This document shows positions 34,359-42,672 of a stretch of DNA of 64,000 nt, piece after piece. Within the stretch, counting starts at the first letter, position 1. Each line of letters begins with the position of its first letter. Where the stretch lies: contig PLBY01000154.1 of the NCBI GenBank assembly GCA_003134655.1, positions 101,145-165,144 on the forward strand. Direction: 5' to 3'. The DNA is from Acidobacteriaceae bacterium. Its GTDB lineage: Bacteria > Acidobacteriota > Terriglobia > Terriglobales > Acidobacteriaceae. The translations under genes and the position numbers were made by a program. Under the pieces are notes generated by a model that was not told the origin of the DNA, searched no databases, and saw only the letters and a list, made by a program, of their open reading frames with translations.

Positions 34359-35207
34359 TCAGTTGGTGGAAATGGTGAAGTTTACTGTGATTCTCGTTTG
34401 AGTTTCGACGGGCTCGGTCCCCTGGAGGTGCGGTTTGAAATGCCACTGTTTGACGGCTTCCTGGGCGGCGCTGGCCAGGATCGGCGGGCCGCTGAGGACG
34501 CGGAGATCCTGGATCACGCCGTTCCTGCTGATCAATGCCTGCAGAATCACCGAGCCCTGTACCTTCATTTGGCGGGCCAGAAGAGGATAGCTGGGCTTCA
34601 CGGGCCGATTTACGATTTCGGCGGTGTCGGAGGAAATCTGAACGTGCTCGGCGGCTTCGGTGGTGAGGTTGGCTGCCGTGTCGGTTGCGTCGTTGGCGGC
34701 GGGAGCGTCGGCGACTGAGCTGGGAGGTGAGCCTGGTTGGACATCGACTCGCACTGAGTTGGTGCCGGGACGGAGCATGCGATGAACGTTTCCGGCGACG
34801 ACTTCAACCTCGAGCGGGGGCAGCACGGTTCTGATGGCGGTTACAGGCGGAGCGGAGGTGTCCGCGGGAGCTACGGCCCGAACATCAGCTTTCGGCTTGG
34901 CTTTCGCACCGTGAGAGTTCTTGTGGGCTGGCGAGTCCGGCACGGCGGCAACGGGCGGCGCGGGCTGGACTTGCGTCTGGGCTTGCGGCTGGGCTTGCGG
35001 TTGGCCTTGTGACTGGTCGACCGCTTCTTGCGTTTCGGGGAACCAGAAATCACGATCGCGGTAGAGAGCGAATCCTAAAGCGAGGAGGAGCAGAGTCAGG
35101 GCAACGAGCATCATGCGCTGCTGCTTGGGCGCCTCGGGCCGGCGCGAGCGCGGGTTTGCCAGCAGGCGACGATTGGTTTTGGCGAGGAATTTGTCGAGGT
35201 CAAACAT
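34359..35207 (-). CDS. TonB-like energy transducer protein
   Basis: 282 aa. A short cytoplasmic start and one membrane helix (MMLVALTLLLLALGFALY, about 32-49) are followed by a Gln/Pro/Ala-rich periplasmic spacer and a C-terminal TonB domain (about 200-282: VNRPVKPSYPLLARQMKVQG, VILQALISRNGVIQDLRVLS, AVKQWHFKPHLQG). TonB links the proton-motive force to outer-membrane receptors. No exbB/exbD lies beside it. The window has an Oar-like receptor at 54.9 kb and another TonB-domain protein at 45.6 kb, so receptor specificity cannot be assigned. Confidence 0.85.
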   Translation of the reverse strand: MFDLDKFLAKTNRRLLANPRSRRPEAPKQQRMMLVALTLLLLALGFALYRDRDFWFPETQEAVDQSQGQPQAQPQAQTQVQPAPPVAAVPDSPAHKNSHGAKAKPKADVRAVAPADTSAPPVTAIRTVLPPLEVEVVAGNVHRMLRPGTNSVRVDVQPGSPPSSVADAPAANDATDTAANLTTEAAEHVQISSDTAEIVNRPVKPSYPLLARQMKVQGSVILQALISRNGVIQDLRVLSGPPILASAAQEAVKQWHFKPHLQGTEPVETQTRITVNFTISTN

Positions 35208-35412
35208 GCGGGGGTGTGACCGCTCCGGATTCTGCGGATAGTATGCCTAGAAAATCGGCGAAAGGCCAGAAGAAGCGGAGGCCGGGCGAACTCAGATGGG
35301 CAGGCACCGGGGACGTTGATGGATCGTTGTATGTTGGCCGTGACTTTTCAGGGCTTGCGTGGTCGGCATGGCTGGTTCCGATGGCGGCGGACAACGACGT
35401 TGGGCGAAACGA

Positions 35413-35502
35413 TTATCGTGCTTTCCTTCGAAGCACAAGGAGCAGCAGACCGAGAACTGTAGCTACGACTAGGACTGGCAGCAGGCTGCCCAGCGGACAC
35501 AT
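35413..35502 (-). CDS. Possible 29-residue single-pass membrane peptide
   Basis: A short frame read leftward from ATG 35502 gives a proline-containing hydrophobic stretch (LLPVLVVATVLGLLLLVLRR) ending in basic RRKAR and a stop. This looks like a tail-anchor or protein-sorting end, or a small membrane protein. It could instead be the C-terminal end of a decayed longer gene, since stops lie just upstream. The GGAA before ATG is too close to be a good ribosome-binding site. Very tentative. Confidence 0.22.
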   Translation of the reverse strand: MCPLGSLLPVLVVATVLGLLLLVLRRKAR

Positions 35503-35533
35503 TTCCAGCTAGTTGTTGAAACCACCTCTACGA

Positions 35534-35962
35534 TCATTGACCCTGGGTGTTCGCGTTCGCGCGCTTGGCGGCCAGAGATTTGACGATCAGGGTCTCCAAT
35601 ATGTGTTGGTCCACATCCGCGAGCTTTTTGATGTAGAGGCAGCCCTTGCCGGTTGAATGTTTGCCAAGTTTTGCTAGCAGCGCCGACGCCTCACCAAACC
35701 CGGTCACTCCATACAGAACAGTCGCGGCCTTACGCGGAGAAAGAGCGATCACCGGCGCATCGCCCTCGCGCCCGCTCTCGTACTTGTAGTGGTAGCTGCC
35801 GAAGCCAATGATGGAGGGCCCCCACATTCGCGGCTTTTCTCCGGCCGCATTTTGCATCAACTTGATCAGTGCCTTGGCGTCTGAGCGCCTGACCGGGTCC
35901 GTGAGGGCATCGATAAACGTCGCCACACTCAATTTGGTGGGTTTGGTTTTGTTGTCTGCCAT
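35534..35962 (-). CDS. DUF1801 domain protein
   Basis: 142 aa from ATG 35962, with AGGAG four bases upstream; the frame is open further back but without initiation signals. The motifs VATFIDALTDPVRRSDAKAL, PRMWGPSIIGFGSYHYKYES and GDAPVIALSPRKAATVLYGV match the DUF1801/YdhG-like family, small cytoplasmic proteins with a frataxin-like or SRPBCC-unrelated alpha/beta fold of unknown function. The C-terminus (KKLADVDQHILETLIVKSLA) is typical. It is transcribed alone. Confidence 0.82.
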   Translation of the reverse strand: MADNKTKPTKLSVATFIDALTDPVRRSDAKALIKLMQNAAGEKPRMWGPSIIGFGSYHYKYESGREGDAPVIALSPRKAATVLYGVTGFGEASALLAKLGKHSTGKGCLYIKKLADVDQHILETLIVKSLAAKRANANTQGQ

Positions 35963-36131
35963 TGCGCTCCTGCCTTTCGCTCCCAAGGCTAAACTAGTCC
36001 GCGATGGCGGGCAAACATGAAGCAATTGCTGCGAACAGACGTGGGTGTTGAAAGATCGCGTCAAGCGACCGTAGTTTCGGCTGGGAGAAATGGGGCTGGT
36101 GGAAGTTACATGGGGCCCGTCGAAAATCTTT

Positions 36132-36209
36132 AACCACTAAGGACACGAAGGTACACGAAGGGAAGTCCTCTGCCCACCAAGAGGCTATTCGCCACAGAGG
36201 ACACGGAGG
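36132..36209. repeat. Dispersed bacterial repeat of the CCACxxAGGACACGAAGG type
   Basis: AACCACTAAGGACACGAAGG (36132-36151) continues as TACACGAAGG, and a second half GCCACAGAGGACACGGAGG lies at 36191-36209. Repeats of this wording are scattered through many Acidobacteriota, Planctomycetes and deltaproteobacterial genomes. It directly follows the stop of the M16 gene. Confidence 0.55.
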
Positions 36210-36218
36210 GACCTTGCG

Positions 36219-37505
36219 TCAACAGGCCAGTTGGTCGCGCGTGATCTTTAGACCTGGTAGATTCCCGAGGACTGTGACTGCGACCGAATCGGTTTTGAAG
36301 AATTCGTTTGCCAGGCCGGTCAGGTCTTCGGCGGTGACGGCTTCGATTTTTTCGATCAGTTCGTCGAGGTCGTAGAAGCGGTCGAAATACATTTCCTGGC
36401 GCGCCAGGTTCGACATGCGGGCGGTGCTCGATTCGAGGGAGAGCATCAGGCTGCCCTTGAGCTGGGCTTTGGAGCGCTTGAGTTCTTCTTCGGGCACGGG
36501 TTCTGCTTTGAGGCTGCGGAACTCTTTGACTACTGACTGCACGACTTTGGACGCAGACGCGAGCGAGGTGCCGGCGTAGACGGCGAGGCATCCGGTGTCG
36601 CGGTAGGGGTTGAGATCGCTGTAGATGGAGTAGGCCAGGCCCTGGCGCTCGCGAATGTTCTGGAAGAGGCGGGAGCTCATGCCGCCACCGAGCAGAGTGT
36701 TGAGAATGTATCCGGCGTGGCGCTTCTCGTGGGCGATGGGATAGGCGGGGACGCCGAGGCAGAGTTGCACCTGCTCGAGAGCTTTCTTGTTGCGCAGGAT
36801 GATGCGGGAGACGGTTTTGGGTGCTATGGAATGGAAGCCGTTTTTTCCGTCTTTCCATGGCTTCATGTGCTCGAAAGCTTTGGTGACCAGCTCGACGAAG
36901 CGGTCATGATCGAGATTGCCGGCTGCGGAGACGATGATGTTGCCGGGGGCGAAGCGGTGGGCGTAGGCTTCGACGACCGACGGACGCTCGAAGCGCTTCA
37001 CGGTTTCTTTGGTGCCGAGGATCGGCTTGCCGAGAGGGTGATCCTTGAAAAAATTCTGGGTGAAGATTTCGTGGACGAGATAGTCGGGATTGTCTTCGTC
37101 CATTTTGATTTCTTCGAGGATGACACCGCGTTCGCGGGCGATGTCGGCGGCATCGAAAACTGGATTCAGAACCAGGTCGCTGAGAATGTCGAGCGCGGTG
37201 GGGACGTGTTCGTCGAGAACTTTGACGTTGAAGCAGATGCATTCCTTGGCAGTGAAGGCGTCCATGTTGCCGCCGATGGAGTCGACTTGACGGGCGATTT
37301 CTTCCGCGGTGCGGTGCTTGGTCCCTTTAAAGACCATGTGCTCGATGAAGTGGGAGATACCATTCGACTCGGAGTCTTCATCGCGGGATCCGGTCTGAAG
37401 CCAGATTCCGATGGAGGCGGAGCGGATGTGCTGCATCTGCTCAGTGATGACGGTCAGGCCGTTGGGCAGCTTTTGACGACGAATATTGCGGACTTCTTTT
37501 ACCAT
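36219..37505 (-). CDS. M16-family zinc metallopeptidase (processing-peptidase-like)
   Basis: 428 aa with the inverted zinc motif HFIEH near residue 50 (GISHFIEHMVFKGTKHRTAE). The downstream glutamate region is AFTAKECICFNVKVLDEHVP. The C-terminal half holds LNTLLGGGMSSRLFQNIRER, GLAYSIYSDLNPYRDTGCLA and the usual M16 C-domain. The length suits the single-chain bacterial type similar to the beta subunit of mitochondrial processing peptidase. No signal peptide is seen, so it is probably cytoplasmic. Substrate is unknown. It is transcribed alone, followed by a dispersed repeat. Confidence 0.9.
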   Translation of the reverse strand: MVKEVRNIRRQKLPNGLTVITEQMQHIRSASIGIWLQTGSRDEDSESNGISHFIEHMVFKGTKHRTAEEIARQVDSIGGNMDAFTAKECICFNVKVLDEHVPTALDILSDLVLNPVFDAADIARERGVILEEIKMDEDNPDYLVHEIFTQNFFKDHPLGKPILGTKETVKRFERPSVVEAYAHRFAPGNIIVSAAGNLDHDRFVELVTKAFEHMKPWKDGKNGFHSIAPKTVSRIILRNKKALEQVQLCLGVPAYPIAHEKRHAGYILNTLLGGGMSSRLFQNIRERQGLAYSIYSDLNPYRDTGCLAVYAGTSLASASKVVQSVVKEFRSLKAEPVPEEELKRSKAQLKGSLMLSLESSTARMSNLARQEMYFDRFYDLDELIEKIEAVTAEDLTGLANEFFKTDSVAVTVLGNLPGLKITRDQLAC

Positions 37506-37719
37506 TGCGAATCCTGATCGAAATACTAGTTAGTAAACCCAAGGAAACTTGGTTGTAGGAGGTCTTTACTATTCTGACATAGGGGCGGAGGGTGTGCGAG
37601 AATAGTTTAGTGATTTAGAATCAGTGGGTTAAGCGGAAAGTTTAAATTTCCGTCTGGTTGAGAAATCCAGTAGTGGGAGTTTGTCGGGAGGCCGACGATC
37701 GGCAGTCTTTAAGAGGGCT
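37506..37719. other. Divergent intergenic region M16 / rlmN with three small dyads
   Basis: The gap contains CCAAG-GAAA-CTTGG (37539-37552, GNRA-type loop), CGGAAA-N7-TTTCCG (37634-37652) and GCCGA-CGA-TCGGC (37691-37703), the last only 16 bp before the rlmN start. Any of these may be operators or leader hairpins. Confidence 0.35.
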
Positions 37720-38970
37720 ATGGCAGATTCGTCACAAGTCGCGCTGCTCGGGTTGGATCGGGCGGAACTCACCTCGTTGGTGGAGAGCCTGGGTGAGCCG
37801 GCATATCGCGGGCAGCAGCTACGGGACGCGGTGTACCGGCAGCGGGTGAAGTCGGTGGAAGAGATTTCGACGCTGTCACAGCAGCTGCGAGGGAAGTTGA
37901 CGGAGAAGGGTGTGGCGGTGGGACTGCCGCGGATCGCGCAGAAGTTTGTGTCTCAGGATGGAACGGTGCGGTATCTGATTGCGTTGGCCGATGGGCAGAC
38001 GGTGGAGACCGTGTGGATGCCGGAGGGGGACGGTGGGGAAGCGGGGGATGGGAGCGAGGCGGGGGAGCAGGCGGAACGATTTGTGGAGAGCGCCAGTGCA
38101 AGTACCTCAGGGGCTGAAGCCCTGTTATCAATAGAGAAGCCAACCGCAGCGCTGAAGCGCTGCGCCACCCAAAAGCAAGAACAAGGTCAGAGACCGAAAC
38201 AGGGACAGAATCAGGGGCGGTCGACGATTTGCATTTCGAGTCAGGTGGGGTGCGCGGTGGATTGCCAGTTTTGTCTGACAGCGCTGCTGGGGGTCAAACG
38301 AAACCTGACCGCTGGCGAGATTGTGGGGCAGGTGTGCGCGGTGCTGAAAGATCAGCAGGTTTCGCCGCCGGAGGATCGCATCAACCTGGTGTTCATGGGG
38401 ATGGGCGAGCCGTTCCTGAACTATGACAATTTTGTGAAGGCGGCGCGGTTGTTGGTGGAGGAAATTGGCATCGCGGAGCGTCGGATGACGGTGTCGACGG
38501 CGGGGATCGTGCCGCGGATTCACGATTTTGGCGGGGAGAAGATCCGGCCGAAGCTGGCGATTTCGTTGAATGCTTCGAACGATGCGCTACGCACGCGGCT
38601 GATGCCGCTGAACAAGAAATGGAATCTGGAAATGCTGATGGCGGCGGCGAAGGAGTATCCGCTGCGAACGCGGGAATGGATTACGTTTGAGTATGTGCTG
38701 CTCGGGGGAGTGAACGACGGGCCAGAGAACGCTAGAGAAGTGGTTGAGTTGCTGCGCGGGATGCGGTGCAAAGTGAATTTGATTGCGCTGAATCCGGGGC
38801 CGGGAATTGAGTTTGCGACTCCGGACGTGGAGCAGGTGGCGGAGTTTCAGAAGATTCTGCGGGAGAGTGGAGTTCCGGCATTTGTGCGGTGTCCGCGGGG
38901 TCGGGACATTTATGCGGCGTGCGGACAACTCAAGCGTACGGTCGAGATTGCCACAGCACCGGCACCGTAG
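37720..38970 (+). CDS. rlmN: 23S rRNA/tRNA adenine-C2 methyltransferase RlmN with unusual insert
   Basis: Start set at ATG 37720; a TTG 13 codons upstream is possible. 416 aa, longer than the usual 350-390. The radical-SAM cluster motif is GCAVDCQFC (C178, C182, C185). The C-terminal methyl-carrier cysteine lies in RGRDIYAACGQLK, equivalent to C355 of E. coli. RlmN methylates A2503 of 23S rRNA and A37 of some tRNAs. Between VETVWMPE (ends at residue 102) and RSTICISSQ (starts at 167) lie about 64 extra residues where typical RlmN has only a few. They are low-complexity Gly/Glu and Gln/Lys stretches flanking a segment encoded by two palindromes (38108-38164). All catalytic motifs remain. It overlaps the next convergent gene by 41 bp. 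Confidence 0.92.
   Translation: MADSSQVALLGLDRAELTSLVESLGEPAYRGQQLRDAVYRQRVKSVEEISTLSQQLRGKLTEKGVAVGLPRIAQKFVSQDGTVRYLIALADGQTVETVWMPEGDGGEAGDGSEAGEQAERFVESASASTSGAEALLSIEKPTAALKRCATQKQEQGQRPKQGQNQGRSTICISSQVGCAVDCQFCLTALLGVKRNLTAGEIVGQVCAVLKDQQVSPPEDRINLVFMGMGEPFLNYDNFVKAARLLVEEIGIAERRMTVSTAGIVPRIHDFGGEKIRPKLAISLNASNDALRTRLMPLNKKWNLEMLMAAAKEYPLRTREWITFEYVLLGGVNDGPENAREVVELLRGMRCKVNLIALNPGPGIEFATPDVEQVAEFQKILRESGVPAFVRCPRGRDIYAACGQLKRTVEIATAPAP
38108..38164. repeat. Paired-hairpin palindromic repeat inside rlmN
   Basis: CAGGGGCTGAAGCCCTG (38108-38124) and CGCAGCGCTGAAGCGCTGCG (38145-38164), both with a GCTGAAGC core, separated by 20 bp. The element is in frame and encodes SGAEALLSIEKPTAALKRCA. 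The first half matches the intergenic copy at 25201. Confidence 0.7.
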
Positions 38971-40684
38971 ATTCCTTGGGCTTGGAAGGTGCGGACTGCG
39001 TCGCGGGAAGGTGCACGCGGAGTATGATCGTGCCATCTTCGCGGCGCTCGCGTGAAATTTGACCGCGGTGCTCCTGCAAGATGCCTTGACATGCGCTCAG
39101 TCCAAGGGCGTCTTCGGGATCGAGCGGCGAAGCGGTGTGAGGGTCGGTGGTCGGGGCCATAGGGTCTGTGACGATTTGCAGCACGGAAGTGTTTGTCTGC
39201 CGCAGAGTACTCACGGTCAGGACGCGGCCACCCCGTTCACTGAGCACGTGCAGACAGCTGGCGACGAGTTGCAGACAGACCTGAAGCAGCTGATTGGAAT
39301 CCCCTAAAACTTTTGCGAGAGCAGGATCGAACTGGGTGCGGACTTCGATGCCGAGAGCTTCCCACTGAGATTGCGTCAGCTTCACAGCGGTGCGTGCCAG
39401 GGTGTTGAGGTCGAGGGGACTTTTGGGAGCAGGGGACTGGCGGGCAAAGCTGATGAGACTGGCGACGAGCGACTTGGTGCGGCGGACATATTGTCCGATT
39501 TTTGCTGCAACCGGCCTCTGATCGTCCGTGAGCGGCGTGCTGAGGAGCATGTCGGAATAACCGAGCATCGCGGTGATGGGATTGTTGAGTTCGTGCGCGG
39601 CGCCGCCGACCAGTTGGCCGATGGAGGCCAGTTTTTCGGACTGAAGGATCTGGGCCTGCAGACGGTTCAGGTTTTCAAAAGACTCCTGCGAGTGATTCAG
39701 GAGGCGGATCAGTTCGCGATCGAGAAGATGCTGGCGCCGGAAGATCATGACGCCCATGAAGAATGCTGCGGCCAGAGTTAAGGCGAGCCGGAATACGCGT
39801 ACGCGAGAGGGCACCTGGTTGTCGGAGAGGGCCCAGGCGGCGAAAAGAGGCAGCGAGAACACCGCAATCATGCTGCAGCGGGCAACCCATACGCCGTAGA
39901 GCGTCGAGACCTCGCGGGCATCGGAGGCGGGCTTCTCGGCGTGCGTCTGCAGGCCGATCCAGGTGAGCCATGCCATGGCGGCAACCATGGGAATGTCGTA
40001 AAGGCTGCCGCTGTAATACACCTTCCGGCCGATCGCCCAGTTCGAGACCGTGGAACTGGCGGCATAACAGAAGCTCATGCCAAACAGGCCCGCGTACAGT
40101 TTTCGCCATTCGGCTTTACTGGTGATCCAGCAGGCACAGAGACCGAGCAGGAAGGCAACCTCCTCGGAGGTATAGACGGCATTCAAATGCCGGTTATAGG
40201 CGGCGATATCGGCCACGACGTACTGCCACGGGATGACGAGCAGGACGTACAGATAGAACCACCAGGTCAGCAGCAGAGCGAAATCGAGACGTCCAACACG
40301 GGCGGCATATTCGTCGCGAGGAGCGTGGGGACGGATGGCCAAGGCGGCCATGAACGGAACAATGTGCAAGAACAGAATGATGTCCCCGGCGAACAGGTCC
40401 GGGACATCCGTGTGCAGGACCACTTCGTAATAGGTCCAAAGCAGTTGATAAATGAGCCAGAAAGAAATGCCGAGAGTGATCAGGGCCCAGAACAGGCGCA
40501 TGCGTCCCTGAGAGCGAAGCACTAGCGGAACGAAGGCTGCGGTACCGGAAATCAAAAAGAGGCACTGAACGATATCGCTGAGGGCAGTCAACTGAAACGA
40601 GCGAGGCAGAAAGAGAGCAGCGAGAACGAAGGCCGCCAATAATCCGGCGACCGCCAGCAACCAGAAATGGGAACGCCTACTCAA
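38930..40684 (-). CDS. Membrane histidine-kinase-like protein with eroded ATP-binding domain
   Basis: 584 aa. The N-terminal half (about 1-315) has around eight hydrophobic helices (LLAVAGLLAAFVLAALFLPR and others). A dimerisation region follows with the phospho-acceptor motif GGAAHELNNPITAMLGYSDM (H364). In the ATPase part the N-box reads SNQLLQVCLQLVASCLHVL where kinases have NLLxNA. The G1 region gives DPMAPTTD instead of DxGxG, though GLSACQGILQEHRGQI keeps the G2-like text. ATP binding is therefore doubtful. It may act as a pseudokinase, phosphatase or phosphotransfer partner. It is divergent from an intact kinase/regulator pair, and its 3' end overlaps rlmN by 41 bp. Confidence 0.82.
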   Translation of the reverse strand: MSRRSHFWLLAVAGLLAAFVLAALFLPRSFQLTALSDIVQCLFLISGTAAFVPLVLRSQGRMRLFWALITLGISFWLIYQLLWTYYEVVLHTDVPDLFAGDIILFLHIVPFMAALAIRPHAPRDEYAARVGRLDFALLLTWWFYLYVLLVIPWQYVVADIAAYNRHLNAVYTSEEVAFLLGLCACWITSKAEWRKLYAGLFGMSFCYAASSTVSNWAIGRKVYYSGSLYDIPMVAAMAWLTWIGLQTHAEKPASDAREVSTLYGVWVARCSMIAVFSLPLFAAWALSDNQVPSRVRVFRLALTLAAAFFMGVMIFRRQHLLDRELIRLLNHSQESFENLNRLQAQILQSEKLASIGQLVGGAAHELNNPITAMLGYSDMLLSTPLTDDQRPVAAKIGQYVRRTKSLVASLISFARQSPAPKSPLDLNTLARTAVKLTQSQWEALGIEVRTQFDPALAKVLGDSNQLLQVCLQLVASCLHVLSERGGRVLTVSTLRQTNTSVLQIVTDPMAPTTDPHTASPLDPEDALGLSACQGILQEHRGQISRERREDGTIILRVHLPATQSAPSKPKESTVPVLWQSRPYA

Positions 40685-40728
40685 GACATGCCTCAGGAGT
40701 CATTTTAGACGGGATCGCCGTGGCGCAT

Positions 40729-40746
40729 GGGTTACTGTGGTAACCC
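40729..40746. promoter_or_regulatory. 18-bp perfect dyad between divergent kinase genes
   Basis: GGGTTAC-TGTG-GTAACCC, arms of 7 bp. It sits in the 167-bp gap between the two divergent histidine-kinase genes, 45 bp from the first and 106 bp from the second start. It is a good candidate binding site for the NarL-type regulator encoded at 42662. Confidence 0.5.
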
Positions 40747-40851
40747 TCAGTCGCGGCGCCGGCAGGTGTACCCCAGAGTCTCACTTGCTGGTAAGCTATT
40801 CTTATTCAATAATATGCAGCAAAGCCGCCACGCCTTTGGAGAACGAATCCA

Positions 40852-42672
40852 TTGAATCTTCGCGTAGAGCGCTACCGACACTCCTGGAGAATGAGAATTC
40901 CGCTTGATCCGGGCGAAACCCGCCGGATCGAGCGGTGGCTGGCGACTGCCCGGGTGTTTCTGGCGGTTTCAACGCTGGTGGCGATCCGCATGGATCCTAC
41001 CGAACTGGGGAATTCGTGGGCGGCTTACGGGCTGTTCGTGTTTTATTTGGCGAACGCGAGTGTGATCCTGATGCTGCTGAAGCGCAGGCAGCAGTCGACC
41101 GCGGGCTTTCGGCTACTGGTGCACGCTGGGGATGTGGCTTGGCCCGCTTTGATTTCAATTTTCGCGGAAGGACCGAGGGCACCGTTTTATCTCTTCTTTT
41201 TCTTCGTGCTGGCGGCGGCGGCCTATCGGTGGGGACTTTGGGAAACGCTGGCAACAGCGGCGGCCGAAGTCGCGTTGCTGTGGATTGAAAGCTTTGTTCT
41301 GCTCCACGTGTGGCTGGGGCCGGGAGGATCGGCGTCGTGGCGGACTCTGCTCGGACTGCGGGTGAACGCGGGCACGTTTGAACCGCAACGGCTATTCATG
41401 CTGTCGATCTACCTGCTGGTGATGGGTCTGTTGCTGGGGTATCTGGCGGAGCAGCAGAAGCACTTGCGGGCGGAAAAGGCAGTGCTGACGGGGACTTTGT
41501 CGCGGGTGCGTGTGGAAGCGGGCCTGACGGGGACGATTGAGCAGATTTTCCACGAAGCGATGTCGATGTACGGGGCATCGCGAGTGGTAGTGGCATCCCA
41601 GGAGTCGCACAGCCAGCGCGTCTTTGTGGGAGAACTGGAAAAGGCGAGCGGACGTGTGCCTTCGGAGTTCCGCTGGCTGGACTCGGGCCCGCGCGACGCG
41701 AAAACCTATCTGGATGATTTTCCGGGGGACGCGTGTTTCGCCGCGTTCGACGGGGATCGATGGACAACGCTAGCGCTGGATGAGGGGGGCCATCAAGTGG
41801 CAGTGGAGAATCTGGCGCCGATTTCTCAACTGCGGCAAGTCCGGGCTTTTGACTCAGTCATAACGGTGGCATTTTTGTTTGGGAGCGAATGGAGAGGACG
41901 GGTATTTCTTTTCAACCCGTCGTGGCGGGGCGAGAAGCAGGAGGAGCTCCGCTTTTTGCTGGATCTGGTGCACCAGGTTGGGCCTGCGGTTTACAACGTG
42001 TATCTTCTGCACCGATTGCGACGACGCGCGGGAGCAGCGGAGCGCGCGCGGTTTGCGCGGGAATTGCATGACGGAGCGGTGCAGTCGCTGATTGCTGTGG
42101 AAATGCAGGTGGACGTGCTGCGGCGACAAGCCGACGCGGGCAAGCCGATTGGCTCGGAATTAGGGCGTATCCAGGGACTGCTGCGCGAAGAAGTGCTGAA
42201 GCTGCGGGAACTGATGCAGCAGATGAAAGCGATCGATGTGGATGCGCAACGGTTGCTCGGGGTGCTGAATGACACTGTCGAACGATTTCAGAGGGAGACC
42301 GGGATCAGCGCGCGTTTCGTGACCGACCTTGAGGATCTAGATATGCCGCAAAGAGTGTGCCGCGAGATCCTGCACATTGTGCAGGAAGGACTCGTGAATG
42401 TGAGGAAGCATAGCGGAGCACGACATGCGCTAGTTCGATTGGGAGCGAACCATGAGAAATGGAGCCTGACCCTGGAAGATGATGGGAAAGGATTCTCCTT
42501 TGGGGGACGTTATAACCAGGATCAGCTGGAAGAAGCGGGAAAAGGACCTATGATCATAAAGGAACGGGTGCGTTTGATTGCCGGGCAACTCACTGTAGAA
42601 TCAAATCCCGGACAGGGAACGCGCCTGGAAATCAGCGTGCCTCGAAATGGGGAAGTGCGACATGAACTTTAA
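40852..42672 (+). CDS. NarL-type sensor histidine kinase (HisKA_3)
   Basis: 606 aa from TTG 40852 (GGAG ten bases upstream); an internal ATG at 40891 is the alternative. Six or so membrane helices (about 25-200, e.g. APFYLFFFFVLAAAAYRWGL) are followed by a GAF-like region (about 220-390). The HisKA_3 motif RFARELHDGAVQSLIAVEMQ gives H406, and the ATPase domain has intact HIVQEGLVNVRKHSGARHA (N-box), LEDDGKGFSF and the C-terminal GQGTRLEI. The kinase autophosphorylates H406 and passes the phosphate to the regulator directly downstream, whose start overlaps its last codons. The signal is unknown; the membrane part suggests a membrane or redox cue. Confidence 0.9.
   Translation: MNLRVERYRHSWRMRIPLDPGETRRIERWLATARVFLAVSTLVAIRMDPTELGNSWAAYGLFVFYLANASVILMLLKRRQQSTAGFRLLVHAGDVAWPALISIFAEGPRAPFYLFFFFVLAAAAYRWGLWETLATAAAEVALLWIESFVLLHVWLGPGGSASWRTLLGLRVNAGTFEPQRLFMLSIYLLVMGLLLGYLAEQQKHLRAEKAVLTGTLSRVRVEAGLTGTIEQIFHEAMSMYGASRVVVASQESHSQRVFVGELEKASGRVPSEFRWLDSGPRDAKTYLDDFPGDACFAAFDGDRWTTLALDEGGHQVAVENLAPISQLRQVRAFDSVITVAFLFGSEWRGRVFLFNPSWRGEKQEELRFLLDLVHQVGPAVYNVYLLHRLRRRAGAAERARFARELHDGAVQSLIAVEMQVDVLRRQADAGKPIGSELGRIQGLLREEVLKLRELMQQMKAIDVDAQRLLGVLNDTVERFQRETGISARFVTDLEDLDMPQRVCREILHIVQEGLVNVRKHSGARHALVRLGANHEKWSLTLEDDGKGFSFGGRYNQDQLEEAGKGPMIIKERVRLIAGQLTVESNPGQGTRLEISVPRNGEVRHEL

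Noticed and set aside
36132..36209. tRNA or small RNA
   Set aside because: No cloverleaf or acceptor stem; the wording matches a dispersed repeat.
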